Assembly (NCBI GenBank): GCA_963849305.1
Contig: CAWKGV010000001.1
Location: forward strand, 1-64,000
Direction: 5' to 3'
Source of the DNA: CAWKGV01 sp963849305
Lineage (GTDB): Bacteria > Pseudomonadota > Alphaproteobacteria > Acetobacterales > Acetobacteraceae
DNA length: 64,000 nucleotides
The position numbers and the translations under genes are program-made. A model generated the notes under the pieces. That model was not told the DNA's origin. It searched no databases and worked only from the letters and a program-made list of their open reading frames with translations. Positions 9,990 through 18,318 of the stretch are shown here, in pieces (positions within the stretch are counted from its first letter, which is position 1; the number at the start of each line of letters is the position of its first letter).

Positions 9990-10487
9990 TCCAGCCCCGT
10001 CGTTGTCCTCATCCGCCTGCTCCCGGCCTCTCGCAATTCCCCGATCGACCTGCGGAACTTACCGAGGAACCGGCACGAAGGGGGCCGACCAACCGACCCC
10101 AGCGCTTTTATCTTGCCGTCCAGTTTCTCTCCTTCCGGTTCTGCGCTGCACGACGCTATACCGCGATCAGTCTGGGTCGGGTAAACGTGGGACCCCCGAG
10201 CGCCTTTGCGAATGTCCGATCAAATTCGTCGATGATATTAATGTCATTGTGTCATCCATCGTTGCTTTCGGGCGGTTCATTATCGGCGAAAGTTGGACAG
10301 CAAGGGAAAAGCTTGGCTGTCCGGTCCGCCTATGTGATTGAGATGGTTGAGGTTTCAGCAACCTGCAAAGGAGGTCCTGCCAGCCGTTTCTCCCAGAAGG
10401 CTAACGATATCAAGGAACAAAGCGCCATCCGTCCCCCGGCTGGCTATTTTGCTTGATAGAGTTGCTTCAGTCTGATAACCCTATGCC
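9990..10487 (+). other. Intergenic stretch without supported gene
   Basis: About 500 bases between the divergent DUF2971 gene and the TumE gene. Short open frames occur on both strands but none shows a recognisable domain, ribosome-binding site or coding-like composition. The part near 10220-10300 is less GC-rich than its surroundings. I see no RNA gene or clear repeat here. Confidence 0.5.
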
Positions 10488-10844
10488 GTGACGGAGCCGC
10501 GCGACCCCACTCTCGATGTGCTGCTCGACCTCGATGGGCAGGTGCTCGTGGTGGACCCGGAGGGCGGCCACTGGGTTCGCTTCGTGGTGACGCGGGCGCC
10601 GGTGTCGCCGGAGAAGCCACACGGCATCGACTACTCGCTGACGCTGCACGGGCCGGATGGCGAGCGGCTGGTCGGCTTCGACAACGCCCATCCCGTGGCA
10701 AGGCAGAGGCGCGGCGAGCCGCAGGATCATCGCCACCGGCTGCGGACGAGCAGGCCTTACGATTACCAGGACGCGGCGACCTTGCTTGCCGATTTCTGGG
10801 AGACGGTGGACGCGGTGTTGCGCGAGAGAGGAGTGATCCCATGA
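10488..10844 (+). CDS. TumE family toxin of a type II toxin-antitoxin system
   Basis: 118-aa protein starting at GTG 10488. The family landmarks are present: a beta-strand start with WVRFVVTRAP, then YSLTLH, the GFDNAHP motif, DHRHR, and a C-terminal helix (LLADFWETVDAVL). The stop overlaps the start of the next gene by four bases (ATGA at 10841), the usual arrangement for toxin-antitoxin pairs, here toxin first. Homologues pair with an HVO_A0114-type DNA-binding antitoxin, which is what follows. The toxic target has not been deduced from sequence. Confidence 0.75.
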   Translation: MTEPRDPTLDVLLDLDGQVLVVDPEGGHWVRFVVTRAPVSPEKPHGIDYSLTLHGPDGERLVGFDNAHPVARQRRGEPQDHRHRLRTSRPYDYQDAATLLADFWETVDAVLRERGVIP

Positions 10845-11218
10845 CGACCCTGAAAGTGGGCATCGCCAGCTACGAGGACATGAAGGCCCGCACCATGGCG
10901 GTGGCGCGTGGCGAACAGCGCGTTGCACCCGATGAGCCGAAAGTCTGGTTCACCTCGACGGAATCCTTCGCCAAGGTTCTCTCGGCGGGCAACCGCGAGC
11001 TGCTGCGCGTCATCGCCGAGAAGGCGCCCGGCTCGCTCGACGAGCTGGCCCGGATCACCGGCAAGGCCAAGTCCAACCTCTCCCGCACGCTGAGGACCAT
11101 GGAAGGCTATGGCCTGGTCCGCCTGGAACGGGGCGAGCGGGGCCGGATCACGCCCAAGATTATGCACGACCGGGTGGAACTCGATCTGCCGCTCACGCTG
11201 TCGCGGAAGGCAAGCTGA
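10841..11218 (+). CDS. TumA-like antitoxin, HVO_A0114 family MarR-type DNA-binding protein
   Basis: 125-aa protein with a winged helix in the C-terminal half: ELARITGKAKSNLSRTLRTM is the helix-turn-helix and YGLVRLERG..GRITPKI the wing. The N-terminal part (about residues 1-45) probably binds the toxin. The four-base overlap with the upstream toxin implies translational coupling. Such antitoxins normally repress their own promoter, which would lie upstream of 10488. Confidence 0.75.
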   Translation: MTTLKVGIASYEDMKARTMAVARGEQRVAPDEPKVWFTSTESFAKVLSAGNRELLRVIAEKAPGSLDELARITGKAKSNLSRTLRTMEGYGLVRLERGERGRITPKIMHDRVELDLPLTLSRKAS

Positions 11219-11298
11219 GCCATGACCGCTTGGGCGCGAGCAAGCCGGACCGCCGCCAGCGAGTTCGCGAGCAAGATCGTCGAAGTCGAGCGTTCCCC

Positions 11299-11502
11299 GA
11301 CGCAACCGCCGCAATGCGGGTCAACGGCGGCGGCTACCGTCGCGATCACCTGCGCGCGCTCGCACAGCGCGTCGAGGTCGCGGACGGCGAGGTTCGCATT
11401 ATGGGATCGAAGGGCGATTTGCTGAGGACGCTTGCAGCCTCCTCGGGCGCAAAATCGGCTACGCTCGGCGTTCGCAGTTCTGTTCCGGAATGGCGTCCCC
11501 GA
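11299..11502 (+). pseudogene. C-terminal remnant of a large serine recombinase next to tRNA-Arg
   Basis: The reading GYRRDHLRALAQRVEV..GEVRIMGSKGDLLRTLAA ends in SVPEW. It resembles the tail of resolvase/invertase-type large recombinases, in particular the (V/I)RI.GSK..LL..L ending and the terminal VPEW or VPKW. No catalytic N-terminal domain is present. The remnant abuts the 3' end of the tRNA-Arg gene, a normal integration position, which suggests the residue of an excised or decayed integrative element. The assignment rests on a short similarity from memory. Confidence 0.4.
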
Positions 11503-11567
11503 GAGGATTCGAACCTCCGACCCCAAGATTAGGAATCTTGTGCTCTATCCTGCTGAGCTACGGGGAC
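11491..11567 (-). tRNA. tRNA-Arg (anticodon CCT)
   Basis: Read on the minus strand, the cloverleaf starts GTCCCCGTAGCTCAG and ends CGGGGAC-G-CCA, with CCA encoded. The 7-bp acceptor stem is perfect. The anticodon stem is CAAGA/TCTTG with loop TTCCTAA, giving anticodon CCT (reads AGG). The T-arm carries GGTTCGAATCC. The gene is 77 bases including CCA. No other tRNA is adjacent. Confidence 0.95.
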
Positions 11568-11719
11568 GCGGCCAGCAAACGTGTCGGATACGAAGTGGCT
11601 CGTCAACCGCCCAAGCCCCCGCCTCGCGACCACCTCTGTTCAACTGAAGGTTAGCCAGCTCGCTCCATCTCGGCTGGCCAGCCGAACCACCCTGAACCGC
11701 TCATGATTGTCGGCCAAGT

Positions 11720-12253
11720 TCACTTATGCTGCTGCCCTCGCTCGATCGCCGCTCGAATGAGTTGGTGCGCCGCCTCCGCATCGCCCCAACCGATGATCTT
11801 GACCCACTTGCCTGGCTCCAGATCTTTGTAATGTTCGAAGAAGTGCCGGATCTGCTCCAGGGTGATGTTGGGCAGATCGGTGTAGTTCAGCACGCGAATA
11901 TAGCGCTGCGTCAGCCTCGGGGATGGCACGGCGACGATCTTCTCGTCGCCGCCGCTTTCGTCCTCCATCTTCAACACGCCGACCGGCCGGACATTGATGA
12001 CCGCGCCCGGCACGATCGGCCGCGTGTTCGCGACCAGCACGTCGATCGGATCGCCGTCGTCCGAAAGCGTGTGCGGCACGAAGCCATAGTTTCCCGGATA
12101 CCGCATCGGCGTATAGAGAAAGCGGTCAACGACCAGTGTGCCGGCCTCCTTGTCCATCTCGTATTTGATCGGCTCGCCTCCAATCGCGACCTCAACCACG
12201 ACATTGACGTCTTCCGGGGGGTTCTGGCCGATAGCTATGGCATCGAGGCGCAT
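11720..12253 (-). CDS. ppa: Inorganic pyrophosphatase
   Basis: 177-aa family I soluble pyrophosphatase that hydrolyses PPi to phosphate. The signature DGDPIDVLV and the substrate-contact stretches KYEMDK and PMRYPGNYGFVP are intact, as is the ending KWVKIIGWG. The ATG at 12253 (MRLDAIAIG) matches the family start and has GGAGA upstream; the ATG 15 bases earlier would add an atypical MWRRL. It is the last gene of a leftward block and has about 110 bases upstream to the next leftward gene. Confidence 0.95.
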   Translation of the reverse strand: MRLDAIAIGQNPPEDVNVVVEVAIGGEPIKYEMDKEAGTLVVDRFLYTPMRYPGNYGFVPHTLSDDGDPIDVLVANTRPIVPGAVINVRPVGVLKMEDESGGDEKIVAVPSPRLTQRYIRVLNYTDLPNITLEQIRHFFEHYKDLEPGKWVKIIGWGDAEAAHQLIRAAIERGQQHK

Positions 12254-12361
12254 GAGACGTCTCCACATACGAGTGTAGCGGCGGGTCGTAACGAGACCGG
12301 CATCAGAGAGTTCGCCTGCCTGACGGCATCACTAGCCGGCCTGCGCATTTTGCGGCAAGGT

Positions 12362-13189
12362 TCAACCGAACAGCCCACGCGGCGCAGGCTTCTGACGCGA
12401 GTAGTCCCGGGCACAGAACCCGCCGCCCATATATCGTTCCGCCACCGGATCGCCGCTAACCTTGCCCAAAAGCTGGCCGGCGAACGCATCGGCGCTGTCC
12501 TCGGGCGCCCAGCCGATCGCCGCCCGCGCATCGTCGCGCCACCAGGTCATGCGCGCGTTGTCCGAGGCGCCCCAGATCACGCTGCATCCCACCCGCTCGG
12601 CCAGAACGCAGCGCGTCACCAGCGCCGCCCAATCGGGGTAGGAAAGCCAGGTGGCCAGCATCCGCGCGTCGGTCGGCTCGGGGAAGCAGGAGCCGATGCG
12701 AATGAAGACGCTCTCCACCCCGTGCTTGAACCAATAGAGCCGGCCCATCAGCTCGCCATAGGCTTTGGAGAGCCCATAGAACCCGTCCGGCAGGAACTGC
12801 GCGTCGGCGCCGATCGTCTCGGACCGCTCATGAAAGCCGATCGCGTGGTTGGAGGAGGCGAACACCACCCGCGCCCGCTCTCGGCGCGCCGCCTCATAGA
12901 CATGATAAAGCCCTCGGATGTTCGGGCCGAGCACCTCCTCGAACGGCCGTTCGACCGACACTCCCCCGAGATGCACGATCGCGCCGCACCCCTCCGCGAG
13001 CCTCATAATGGCCACGCCGTCGTTGAGGTCCGCGCGGGTGAACTCGACGCCGGCCGGAAGGTCCGGAAACGGCGCGATATCCGTCAGCCGCAGCGCCCAG
13101 CCCTCGGCGCCGAGCGCCTTGGCGAGCGCGCGCCCCAAATTCCCGGAGGCGCCGGTGACGAGCACCGGCTTGGCGGGCTTGTCGCTCAT
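12362..13189 (-). CDS. NAD-dependent epimerase/dehydratase-type protein, uronate dehydrogenase-like
   Basis: 275-aa extended SDR. TGASGNLG (residues 12-19) binds NAD. The active site is S112, Y138 and K142 in FYGLSKAYGE. The SSNHAIGFH segment and the RIGSCFPEPTDARML stretch are characteristic of hexuronate dehydrogenases, which oxidise galacturonate or glucuronate to the lactone. An ATG at 13189 is preferred over an upstream in-frame start with a basic, unconserved extension. It is divergent from the amidase with a 46-bp gap. The exact sugar substrate is an inference. Confidence 0.8.
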   Translation of the reverse strand: MSDKPAKPVLVTGASGNLGRALAKALGAEGWALRLTDIAPFPDLPAGVEFTRADLNDGVAIMRLAEGCGAIVHLGGVSVERPFEEVLGPNIRGLYHVYEAARRERARVVFASSNHAIGFHERSETIGADAQFLPDGFYGLSKAYGELMGRLYWFKHGVESVFIRIGSCFPEPTDARMLATWLSYPDWAALVTRCVLAERVGCSVIWGASDNARMTWWRDDARAAIGWAPEDSADAFAGQLLGKVSGDPVAERYMGGGFCARDYSRQKPAPRGLFG

Positions 13190-13235
13190 TGTGCATCCTT
13201 CCCTCTTGGCGACCTGTGTTGGCCGCGGAGACATC

Positions 13236-14585
13236 ATGCGCACGATCGAGGACCACGCCCAGGCCCTAGCCGACGGCCGCACCACCAGTCGCGCACTGGT
13301 GGAACAGTGCCTGGAACGCATCGCCGACCCGGACGGCGAGGGCGGCCAAGCCTTCGTGACGGTGTACGCCGAGCAAGCACGCGCGATGGCCCAGGCAACC
13401 GACGCGCTCCGCCGTGCCGGGCGCGCTCCCGGCCGTTACGCCGGCATCCCGGTCAGCCTCAAGGACTTGCTGGATGTCGCGGGCGAGCCGACGCCGGCCG
13501 GCTCCCGCGCGCTCGCCCATGCGTCGCCGGCCACCACCCACGCCCCGGTGGTTGCCCGCCTGCTGGCCAACGGCTTGGTCCCGATCGGGCGGACGAACAT
13601 GACCGAATTCGCGTTCTCCGGCCTCGGCATCAACCCGCACCACGGCACGCCGCGCAGCCCGTGGGACCGTGCCTCGGGCCGCATTCCAGGCGGCAGCTCC
13701 TCGGGCGCCGCCGTTTCGGTCGCCGACGACATGGCGGCGGCGGCGCTCGGCACCGACACCGGCGGCTCCTGCCGCATTCCCGCCGCGTTCTGCGGCGTGG
13801 TCGGCTACAAGCCCACCGCGCGCCGGGTTCCCCTCTCGGGCGTGCTGCCGCTGGCGCCGAGCCTGGACTCGGTCGGCCCGCTCGCACCCTCGGTCGCGTG
13901 CTGCGCCATCGTTGATGCGGTCCTGGCAGGCGTGCAGCCCGCCCCGCCGGTCCCGGCCGAACCCGCCGGGCTCCGGCTCGCCGTGCCGGAGAATGTCGTC
14001 CTCGACGGCCTCGACCCCGCCGTGGCCACCGCCTTCGACCGTGCCTTAAGCGCGCTCTCCAAGGCTGGCGCCCGGATTGCCCGCGCGCGTTTCCCCGAGT
14101 TCGAGGACGCCCTGCGGGTGAACGCGAAAGGCGGCTTCGCTGCCGCCGAGGCCTATGCTTGGCATCGCCCGCTGCTGGCGGAGAAGGCCGCGCTGTATGA
14201 CCCACGCATCCGCGTCCGGATCGAACGCGGCGAGCGGATGAGCGCGGCGGATTATGTGCAGTTGCGCCAGGTCCGCGCCCGATTGATCGCCAGCTTCGAC
14301 GCGCGCACGTTCGGTTTCGACGCCCTCGTAATGCCGACCGCGCCGATCCTGCCGGCACGCATCGGCGACCTCGACGACGAGCGCGAATACAACCGAGTGA
14401 ACCTGCTCACGCTGCGCAACGCCGCGTTCGGCAACTTCCTCGACCGCTGCGCGATCGGCCTGCCATGCCATCGTTCCGGCGAACCCCCGGTCGGCCTCAT
14501 GCTGATGGGCGAGACGATGGGCGACGCCAGATTGTTCGCCGTGGCGGCGGCGGTCGAAGCGGCGATTGCGGCATGGCGCGACTGA
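13236..14585 (+). CDS. Amidase signature family hydrolase
   Basis: 449-aa enzyme with the Ser-cisSer-Lys triad: K76 in PVSLKDLLD, S154 in PGGSSSGAA and S178 in GTDTGGSCRIPA. Members hydrolyse amides or act like GatA or allophanate hydrolase. There is no GatB or GatC neighbour and no allophanate C-terminal domain, so a catabolic amidase is the better call. GCGGAG lies 6 bases before the ATG. The gene ends inside the start of the Nudix gene (13-base overlap), indicating translational coupling. Confidence 0.88.
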   Translation: MRTIEDHAQALADGRTTSRALVEQCLERIADPDGEGGQAFVTVYAEQARAMAQATDALRRAGRAPGRYAGIPVSLKDLLDVAGEPTPAGSRALAHASPATTHAPVVARLLANGLVPIGRTNMTEFAFSGLGINPHHGTPRSPWDRASGRIPGGSSSGAAVSVADDMAAAALGTDTGGSCRIPAAFCGVVGYKPTARRVPLSGVLPLAPSLDSVGPLAPSVACCAIVDAVLAGVQPAPPVPAEPAGLRLAVPENVVLDGLDPAVATAFDRALSALSKAGARIARARFPEFEDALRVNAKGGFAAAEAYAWHRPLLAEKAALYDPRIRVRIERGERMSAADYVQLRQVRARLIASFDARTFGFDALVMPTAPILPARIGDLDDEREYNRVNLLTLRNAAFGNFLDRCAIGLPCHRSGEPPVGLMLMGETMGDARLFAVAAAVEAAIAAWRD

Positions 14586-14992
14586 CAAGCTGCGGTGTCA
14601 TCGTGACCGATGGGGCGAGGGTGCTGCTCGGCCACGCCACCCGTTCGCCGCGTTGGGATATCCCGAAGGGATTGGCCGAACCAGGCGAGGCATTGCGCAT
14701 TGCGGCGGCGCGGGAACTCCAGGAAGAGACCGGGGTTGAGGCACTAGCGGCGGACCTCGCCGAGCTTGGGGTCCACCGTTATCTGAGCGGCAAGGACTTG
14801 GCACTCTTCGCCTGGCGCCCACCGGCCATGCCCGATCCGGCGGTGCTGCGCTGCTCATCCTGGTTCACCGCGCCGGATGGGGCGCTTCTGCCGGAGTTCG
14901 ATCGGTTCGGGGTGTTCGAGTGGGCCGACGCGCTCGGGCGCGTGGGGAAGAACCTGGCACGCGTGCTGCGTGAAAGCGGGTTCGGAATGTGA
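14573..14992 (+). CDS. Nudix hydrolase
   Basis: 139-aa protein with a complete Nudix box, G-x5-E-x7-RELQEETG, starting in IPKGLAEPGE at about residues 34-56. It hydrolyses a nucleoside diphosphate linked to another moiety; the WDIPKG lead-in resembles MutT or diadenosine polyphosphate hydrolases. The start overlaps the amidase gene. The substrate is not predictable from the sequence. Confidence 0.88.
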   Translation: MARLTSCGVIVTDGARVLLGHATRSPRWDIPKGLAEPGEALRIAAARELQEETGVEALAADLAELGVHRYLSGKDLALFAWRPPAMPDPAVLRCSSWFTAPDGALLPEFDRFGVFEWADALGRVGKNLARVLRESGFGM

Positions 14993-15330
14993 GGACCGCC
15001 GGACGGCCGGTTGACGAGCCGAATTTTTAAGGCACCGGGCAGGGTTTATATCTGTTCACGGCCGGAAACGAGCGCTTCATTGGTTCCGGCCCAAAACGAC
15101 GGATGGAGAAGAGGGTGATTCCAGGCCTGTGCAGCTACGACCGCCCCGCGACCGTTACCGACGCGGTCAAGCTGCTGGCATGACTCGGCGATGGCGGTGG
15201 TTGGGTAGGCGGCGGCCCTCCCTATCGTCATCCTCGGCGAATGCCGAGGATCCATGACTTGCTTCGGCGCCGGCGAGAAAGTCATGAATGGTCGGCATTC
15301 GCCGACCATGACGAGGAGAGGTCGATCTAA
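14993..15330. repeat. Intergenic region with a double-hairpin repeat (15217-15315)
   Basis: No gene is supported between the Nudix gene and the IS5 element. At 15226-15256 TCATCCTCGGC-GAAT-GCCGAGGATCCATGA forms a hairpin. A second hairpin, GGTCGGCATTCGCCGACC flanked by GTCATGAAT and ATGACG, follows at 15281-15311. The two halves share CATGAC ends, so the whole can also fold into a larger structure. This is the layout of alphaproteobacterial REP-like palindromic repeats; a related copy lies at 40908-40998. It may terminate Nudix transcription. Confidence 0.65.
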
Positions 15331-16505
15331 GGACACTCTGAAAAAGCCGCTCTCGACACGGTCACGGAACAGCCTGTAGGGCGGGTTCTGCGGATTTCGT
15401 GCGGGGCCGATATGCGGCAAGCAACTCTGGCGAGCGTCAACTTCGAGCGCTACAGCAAAACCACGCGTCGCGCCGCGTTCCTTGCCGAGATGGACCGCGT
15501 TGTGCCGTGGCAGGACCTCTGCCGGCTGATCGAGCCGGTCTATCCGAAGCCAGGCCACGGCCGTCCGCCGATCGGCCTTGAGCGCATGGTGCGCATTTAC
15601 TTCCTGCAGCTCTGGTTCAACCTCTCGGATCCGGCGGTGGAGGAGGCGCTGTATGATTCAGCCTCGATGCGGCAGTTCGCCGGCATCGATCTCGGTCGGG
15701 AGCCGGCACCGGACGAGACCACGGTGTGCAAATTCCGCCACCTGCTGGAGAAGCACGAACTCGGCAAGCGGATACTCGAGACTGTCAATGAACATCTCGA
15801 GAACCGAGGATTGAAGGTGGGCACTGGCACAATCGTCGACGCGACCATTATCAGCGCCCCGAGTTCGACCAAGAACGCGTCCAAGCAGCGCGATCCCGAG
15901 ATGCATCAGACCAGAAAGGGCCAGCAGTGGTATTTTGGCATGAAGGCGCATCTCGGGGTGGATAGCAAAACCAAGCTGATCCATTCCGTGGTTGCCACCG
16001 CGGCGAATGTGCATGATGCGGCGGTGCTTGGTGATCTGCTGCACGGCGAGGAAACGCGGGTGTGGGGTGACCAGGCCTATCGCGGCCAACGCGAGGTGAT
16101 CCGCGAGCATGCGCCGCACGCGCAAGACTTCACCAACCGGCGCTATCGGCATCGTGGCGTGGTCGATGAGGCGGAGAAGGCACGCAACCGCACCAAATCG
16201 ACGGTGCGAGCCAAGGTCGAGCACAGCATCGGCGTGATCAAGCGTGTGTTTGGCTTTGTGAAAGTGCGCTATCGTGGGCTGGACAAGAACGCCCACCGGC
16301 TGTTCGTGACTTGTGGACTGGCTAACCTTCATCTCGCTCGCAAGGTGCTGGTGCGCGCCTGACGGGAGATCTGCGCCCAAAATGGCGCCCTGCCGCCGGC
16401 GAGGGAGGCCAAATCGTCGTAAAAACCCAACTCCAAGCGCAATTTGGTTGCTGTCGTTCCTTTTCTCGACCGAGCCGGCCCGGTTACTCCTTGATCAGAG
16501 TGTCC
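15331..16505 (+). mobile_element. Complete IS5-family insertion sequence with CTAA target duplication
   Basis: 1175-bp element. The left end GGACACTCTGA matches the right end as an inverted repeat of about 11 bp (reverse complement of TCAGAGTGTCC at 16495-16505). Both ends are flanked by CTAA (15327-15330 and 16506-16509), a target duplication of the YTAR type expected for the IS5 group. It contains one uninterrupted transposase gene. It inserted about 20 bp upstream of the start of the following membrane-protein gene. Confidence 0.92.
15412..16362 (+). CDS. IS5 family transposase
   Basis: 316-aa DDE transposase. An N-terminal DUF772-type domain (GLERMVRIYFLQLWFNLSD) is followed by the catalytic core: D in GTIVDATII, D in VWGDQAYRG and the E of the C-terminal R-x3-E-x6-K region around KVEHSIGVIKRVFG. 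Start, length and motif spacing are normal for IS5-group enzymes, so the element may be active. Its central 500 bp are duplicated at 8041-8540. Confidence 0.93.
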   Translation: MRQATLASVNFERYSKTTRRAAFLAEMDRVVPWQDLCRLIEPVYPKPGHGRPPIGLERMVRIYFLQLWFNLSDPAVEEALYDSASMRQFAGIDLGREPAPDETTVCKFRHLLEKHELGKRILETVNEHLENRGLKVGTGTIVDATIISAPSSTKNASKQRDPEMHQTRKGQQWYFGMKAHLGVDSKTKLIHSVVATAANVHDAAVLGDLLHGEETRVWGDQAYRGQREVIREHAPHAQDFTNRRYRHRGVVDEAEKARNRTKSTVRAKVEHSIGVIKRVFGFVKVRYRGLDKNAHRLFVTCGLANLHLARKVLVRA

Positions 16506-16529
16506 CTAAGGGACATTGATAGTACGCCT

Positions 16530-17420
16530 ATGGGAGCACTGCTCAATAATCCGGTTGCATTGATGCTGGTCGCTCCTGCCGCGGCCGGACTGGTGATCGG
16601 TGGGCTGCTCCGGCTAACGGCATCCTCGCTACCCGCGAGCCTCTCGGCGCCGGCCGTATTCCTGGTGGCTTACGTGTCAACCTACCAGCAGGTGCCAAGC
16701 TTTCCGCCGCTCGGTTCAGTCAACAAGATCTTCTACGTCGCGGCATTCGGAACGGCGCTCGGCCTCTTGCTCGATGTCGCCACTCGGATGCTGGGCCAGC
16801 GCCTTCCGTGGGCGCTGGCGTTGCGACGGGGCATCGAGATCGCCGCGCCGTTCGCCATCGCCGTTTGGATCGGCTACCCGCGCTTCAGCGATCCGGACGC
16901 CGGACTCCTGCTGACCGTGCTTGGCCTCGCGGTCGGTGGCATCGCTGTGCTTTGGCGGCTGGCTACGGTCGGTTCGGCCGACAAGACGGATGGCGGCGAG
17001 ATGGTTGCAACGGCGTTGCTCGCCGCGCTCGCCCTTGGCTTCGCGCCGATTGCTCTGTTTGGGGCCTCCTCGACCAGCTTTGGCCTTTGCCTCGGGCTGG
17101 CGGCGGGGCTCGCCGTAGCCGCTCTTGTCTCCCTCGCGGCACCACGTGGCTTCGGCGAGAGCGCTGTCCTGGGGGCGGGCGGCGGATTGCTGTCGGTCGT
17201 GGATACGGTGGCGCTGATCACGCGACAGGTGGACTATGCGGCGCTTGCGGTCTTGCTCGCGGTCCTATTCGCCGGCCAGGTCGGCGCCCGGTTCGTGCTG
17301 CCTCAAGGCCGGTTCGATCGCCGCATCCGCCGCGTGCTGATCGGGCTGATGGCGGCATCGCCGATCCCGGTTATCGTGGCGATCCTGATCCTCCGCCATC
17401 CCAACCCACTCGGAACCTGA
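16530..17420 (+). CDS. Polytopic integral membrane protein of unknown function
   Basis: About 296 aa, mostly hydrophobic, with roughly eight predicted membrane helices separated by short basic loops (for example RRGIEIA and RFDRRIRRVL near the C-terminus). I do not recognise the family. The ATG at 16530 is the first start outside the IS5 element; the frame is open further back into the IS end, so the IS may have replaced the native promoter or 5' end. YceI follows after 28 bases and is probably co-transcribed; YceI proteins often accompany small membrane proteins such as cytochrome b561, but no haem-ligand pattern is obvious here. Confidence 0.65.
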   Translation: MGALLNNPVALMLVAPAAAGLVIGGLLRLTASSLPASLSAPAVFLVAYVSTYQQVPSFPPLGSVNKIFYVAAFGTALGLLLDVATRMLGQRLPWALALRRGIEIAAPFAIAVWIGYPRFSDPDAGLLLTVLGLAVGGIAVLWRLATVGSADKTDGGEMVATALLAALALGFAPIALFGASSTSFGLCLGLAAGLAVAALVSLAAPRGFGESAVLGAGGGLLSVVDTVALITRQVDYAALAVLLAVLFAGQVGARFVLPQGRFDRRIRRVLIGLMAASPIPVIVAILILRHPNPLGT

Positions 17421-17448
17421 ACCCGCTCGGAACCTGAAGGAGATTGCC

Positions 17449-18087
17449 ATGCGCCGGAAAGTGCTCGCCGCCTGCGTCGTCGCCGCGACCATTGGCTTCG
17501 CCGGCATATCGCGGGCCGCGAATTATAAGATCGATCCGAACCATACACACGTGCTGTTCCTTGTCGATCACCTCGGCTTTTCCAAGATGATCGGGCTCTT
17601 TACCGAGATCGCGGGCACGCTGGCATTCGATCCGGCCAATGTCGCGGCTAGCAAGCTCACCGTAGCGATCAAGACGGCGAGCTTGCAAACTCAGTTCACG
17701 CCTCGCGACAACGACCTAAAAGGTGCCGACTGGTTCGACGTCACCGAATTCCCTGAGATGAAGTTTGTCGGCACAAGCTTCTCCAAGAAGGCCGCCACGG
17801 CCGGCACGATGGCGGATACCCTCAGCATCCTCGCTCCGCCTCAGCAGGGTTCCATCGCCGACCGGACCGGCACCATGACCGGCAATCTCACCCTTCACGG
17901 CGTCACCAGGCCGGTAACTCTCGACGTTACGTTCAACAAGGTCGGAGTGCGGTCGAGCGACCACGTCAACGCCGCCGGTTTCTCCGCTATCGGCAAGCTC
18001 AGGAGATCAGACTTCGGAATGAAGACCTTCCTGCCGTATATCGGCGACGAGATCGACATCGTGATCGAGACCGAGGCAATTCAATAA
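17449..18087 (+). CDS. YceI family periplasmic protein
   Basis: 212-aa lipocalin-like protein with a signal peptide (MRRKVLAACVVAATIGFAGISRA). Family features: YKIDPNHTHVLF near the mature N-terminus, KGADWFDVTEFPEMKF, a GNLTLHGVTRPV strand and the terminal GDEIDIVIETEA. YceI barrels bind polyisoprenoids or quinone-like lipids in the periplasm. AAGGAG lies 7 bases before the ATG. Confidence 0.9.
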   Translation: MRRKVLAACVVAATIGFAGISRAANYKIDPNHTHVLFLVDHLGFSKMIGLFTEIAGTLAFDPANVAASKLTVAIKTASLQTQFTPRDNDLKGADWFDVTEFPEMKFVGTSFSKKAATAGTMADTLSILAPPQQGSIADRTGTMTGNLTLHGVTRPVTLDVTFNKVGVRSSDHVNAAGFSAIGKLRRSDFGMKTFLPYIGDEIDIVIETEAIQ

Positions 18088-18096
18088 CCGGAAGCC

Positions 18097-18265
18097 ATGA
18101 CCCTCGCCCGCGACCAGATCGCCGAGCGCCTCGCCGGGGCCGGCTACATCCCCGCGGGCTATGCCGACATCGATATGGACCCGTCGATCGTCGCCGTCGC
18201 GCTGGCGGCGAAGAGCAGCGCCGAGACGCTGAAGAAAGCTCGCTGGGAAGCGGGCTCGGAAACAT
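18097..18265 (+). pseudogene. Possible truncated gene start downstream of yceI
   Basis: An ATG 9 bases after yceI begins MTLARDQIAERLAGAGYI, followed by about 35 plausible residues. After about 18265 the frame runs antisense through the DUF899 gene and loses protein-like character. It looks like the 5' end of a gene whose remainder was replaced when the DUF899 segment arrived. I do not recognise the family. Confidence 0.3.
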
Positions 18266-18318
18266 GCGTCGTGAGATCTCCGGTCCCCCGGTTGCGCCGA
18301 CGACACCCACGACTTGGC

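Noticed and set aside
11500..11532. A peptide ending REDSNLRPQD at the recombinase tail
   Set aside because: This is the well-known translation of a reversed tRNA gene and not evidence of protein coding.
11726..13915. A 729-codon open frame on the plus strand
   Set aside because: It lies opposite ppa and the uronate dehydrogenase-like gene and is a GC-driven shadow; the real proteins are clearly recognisable on the other strand.
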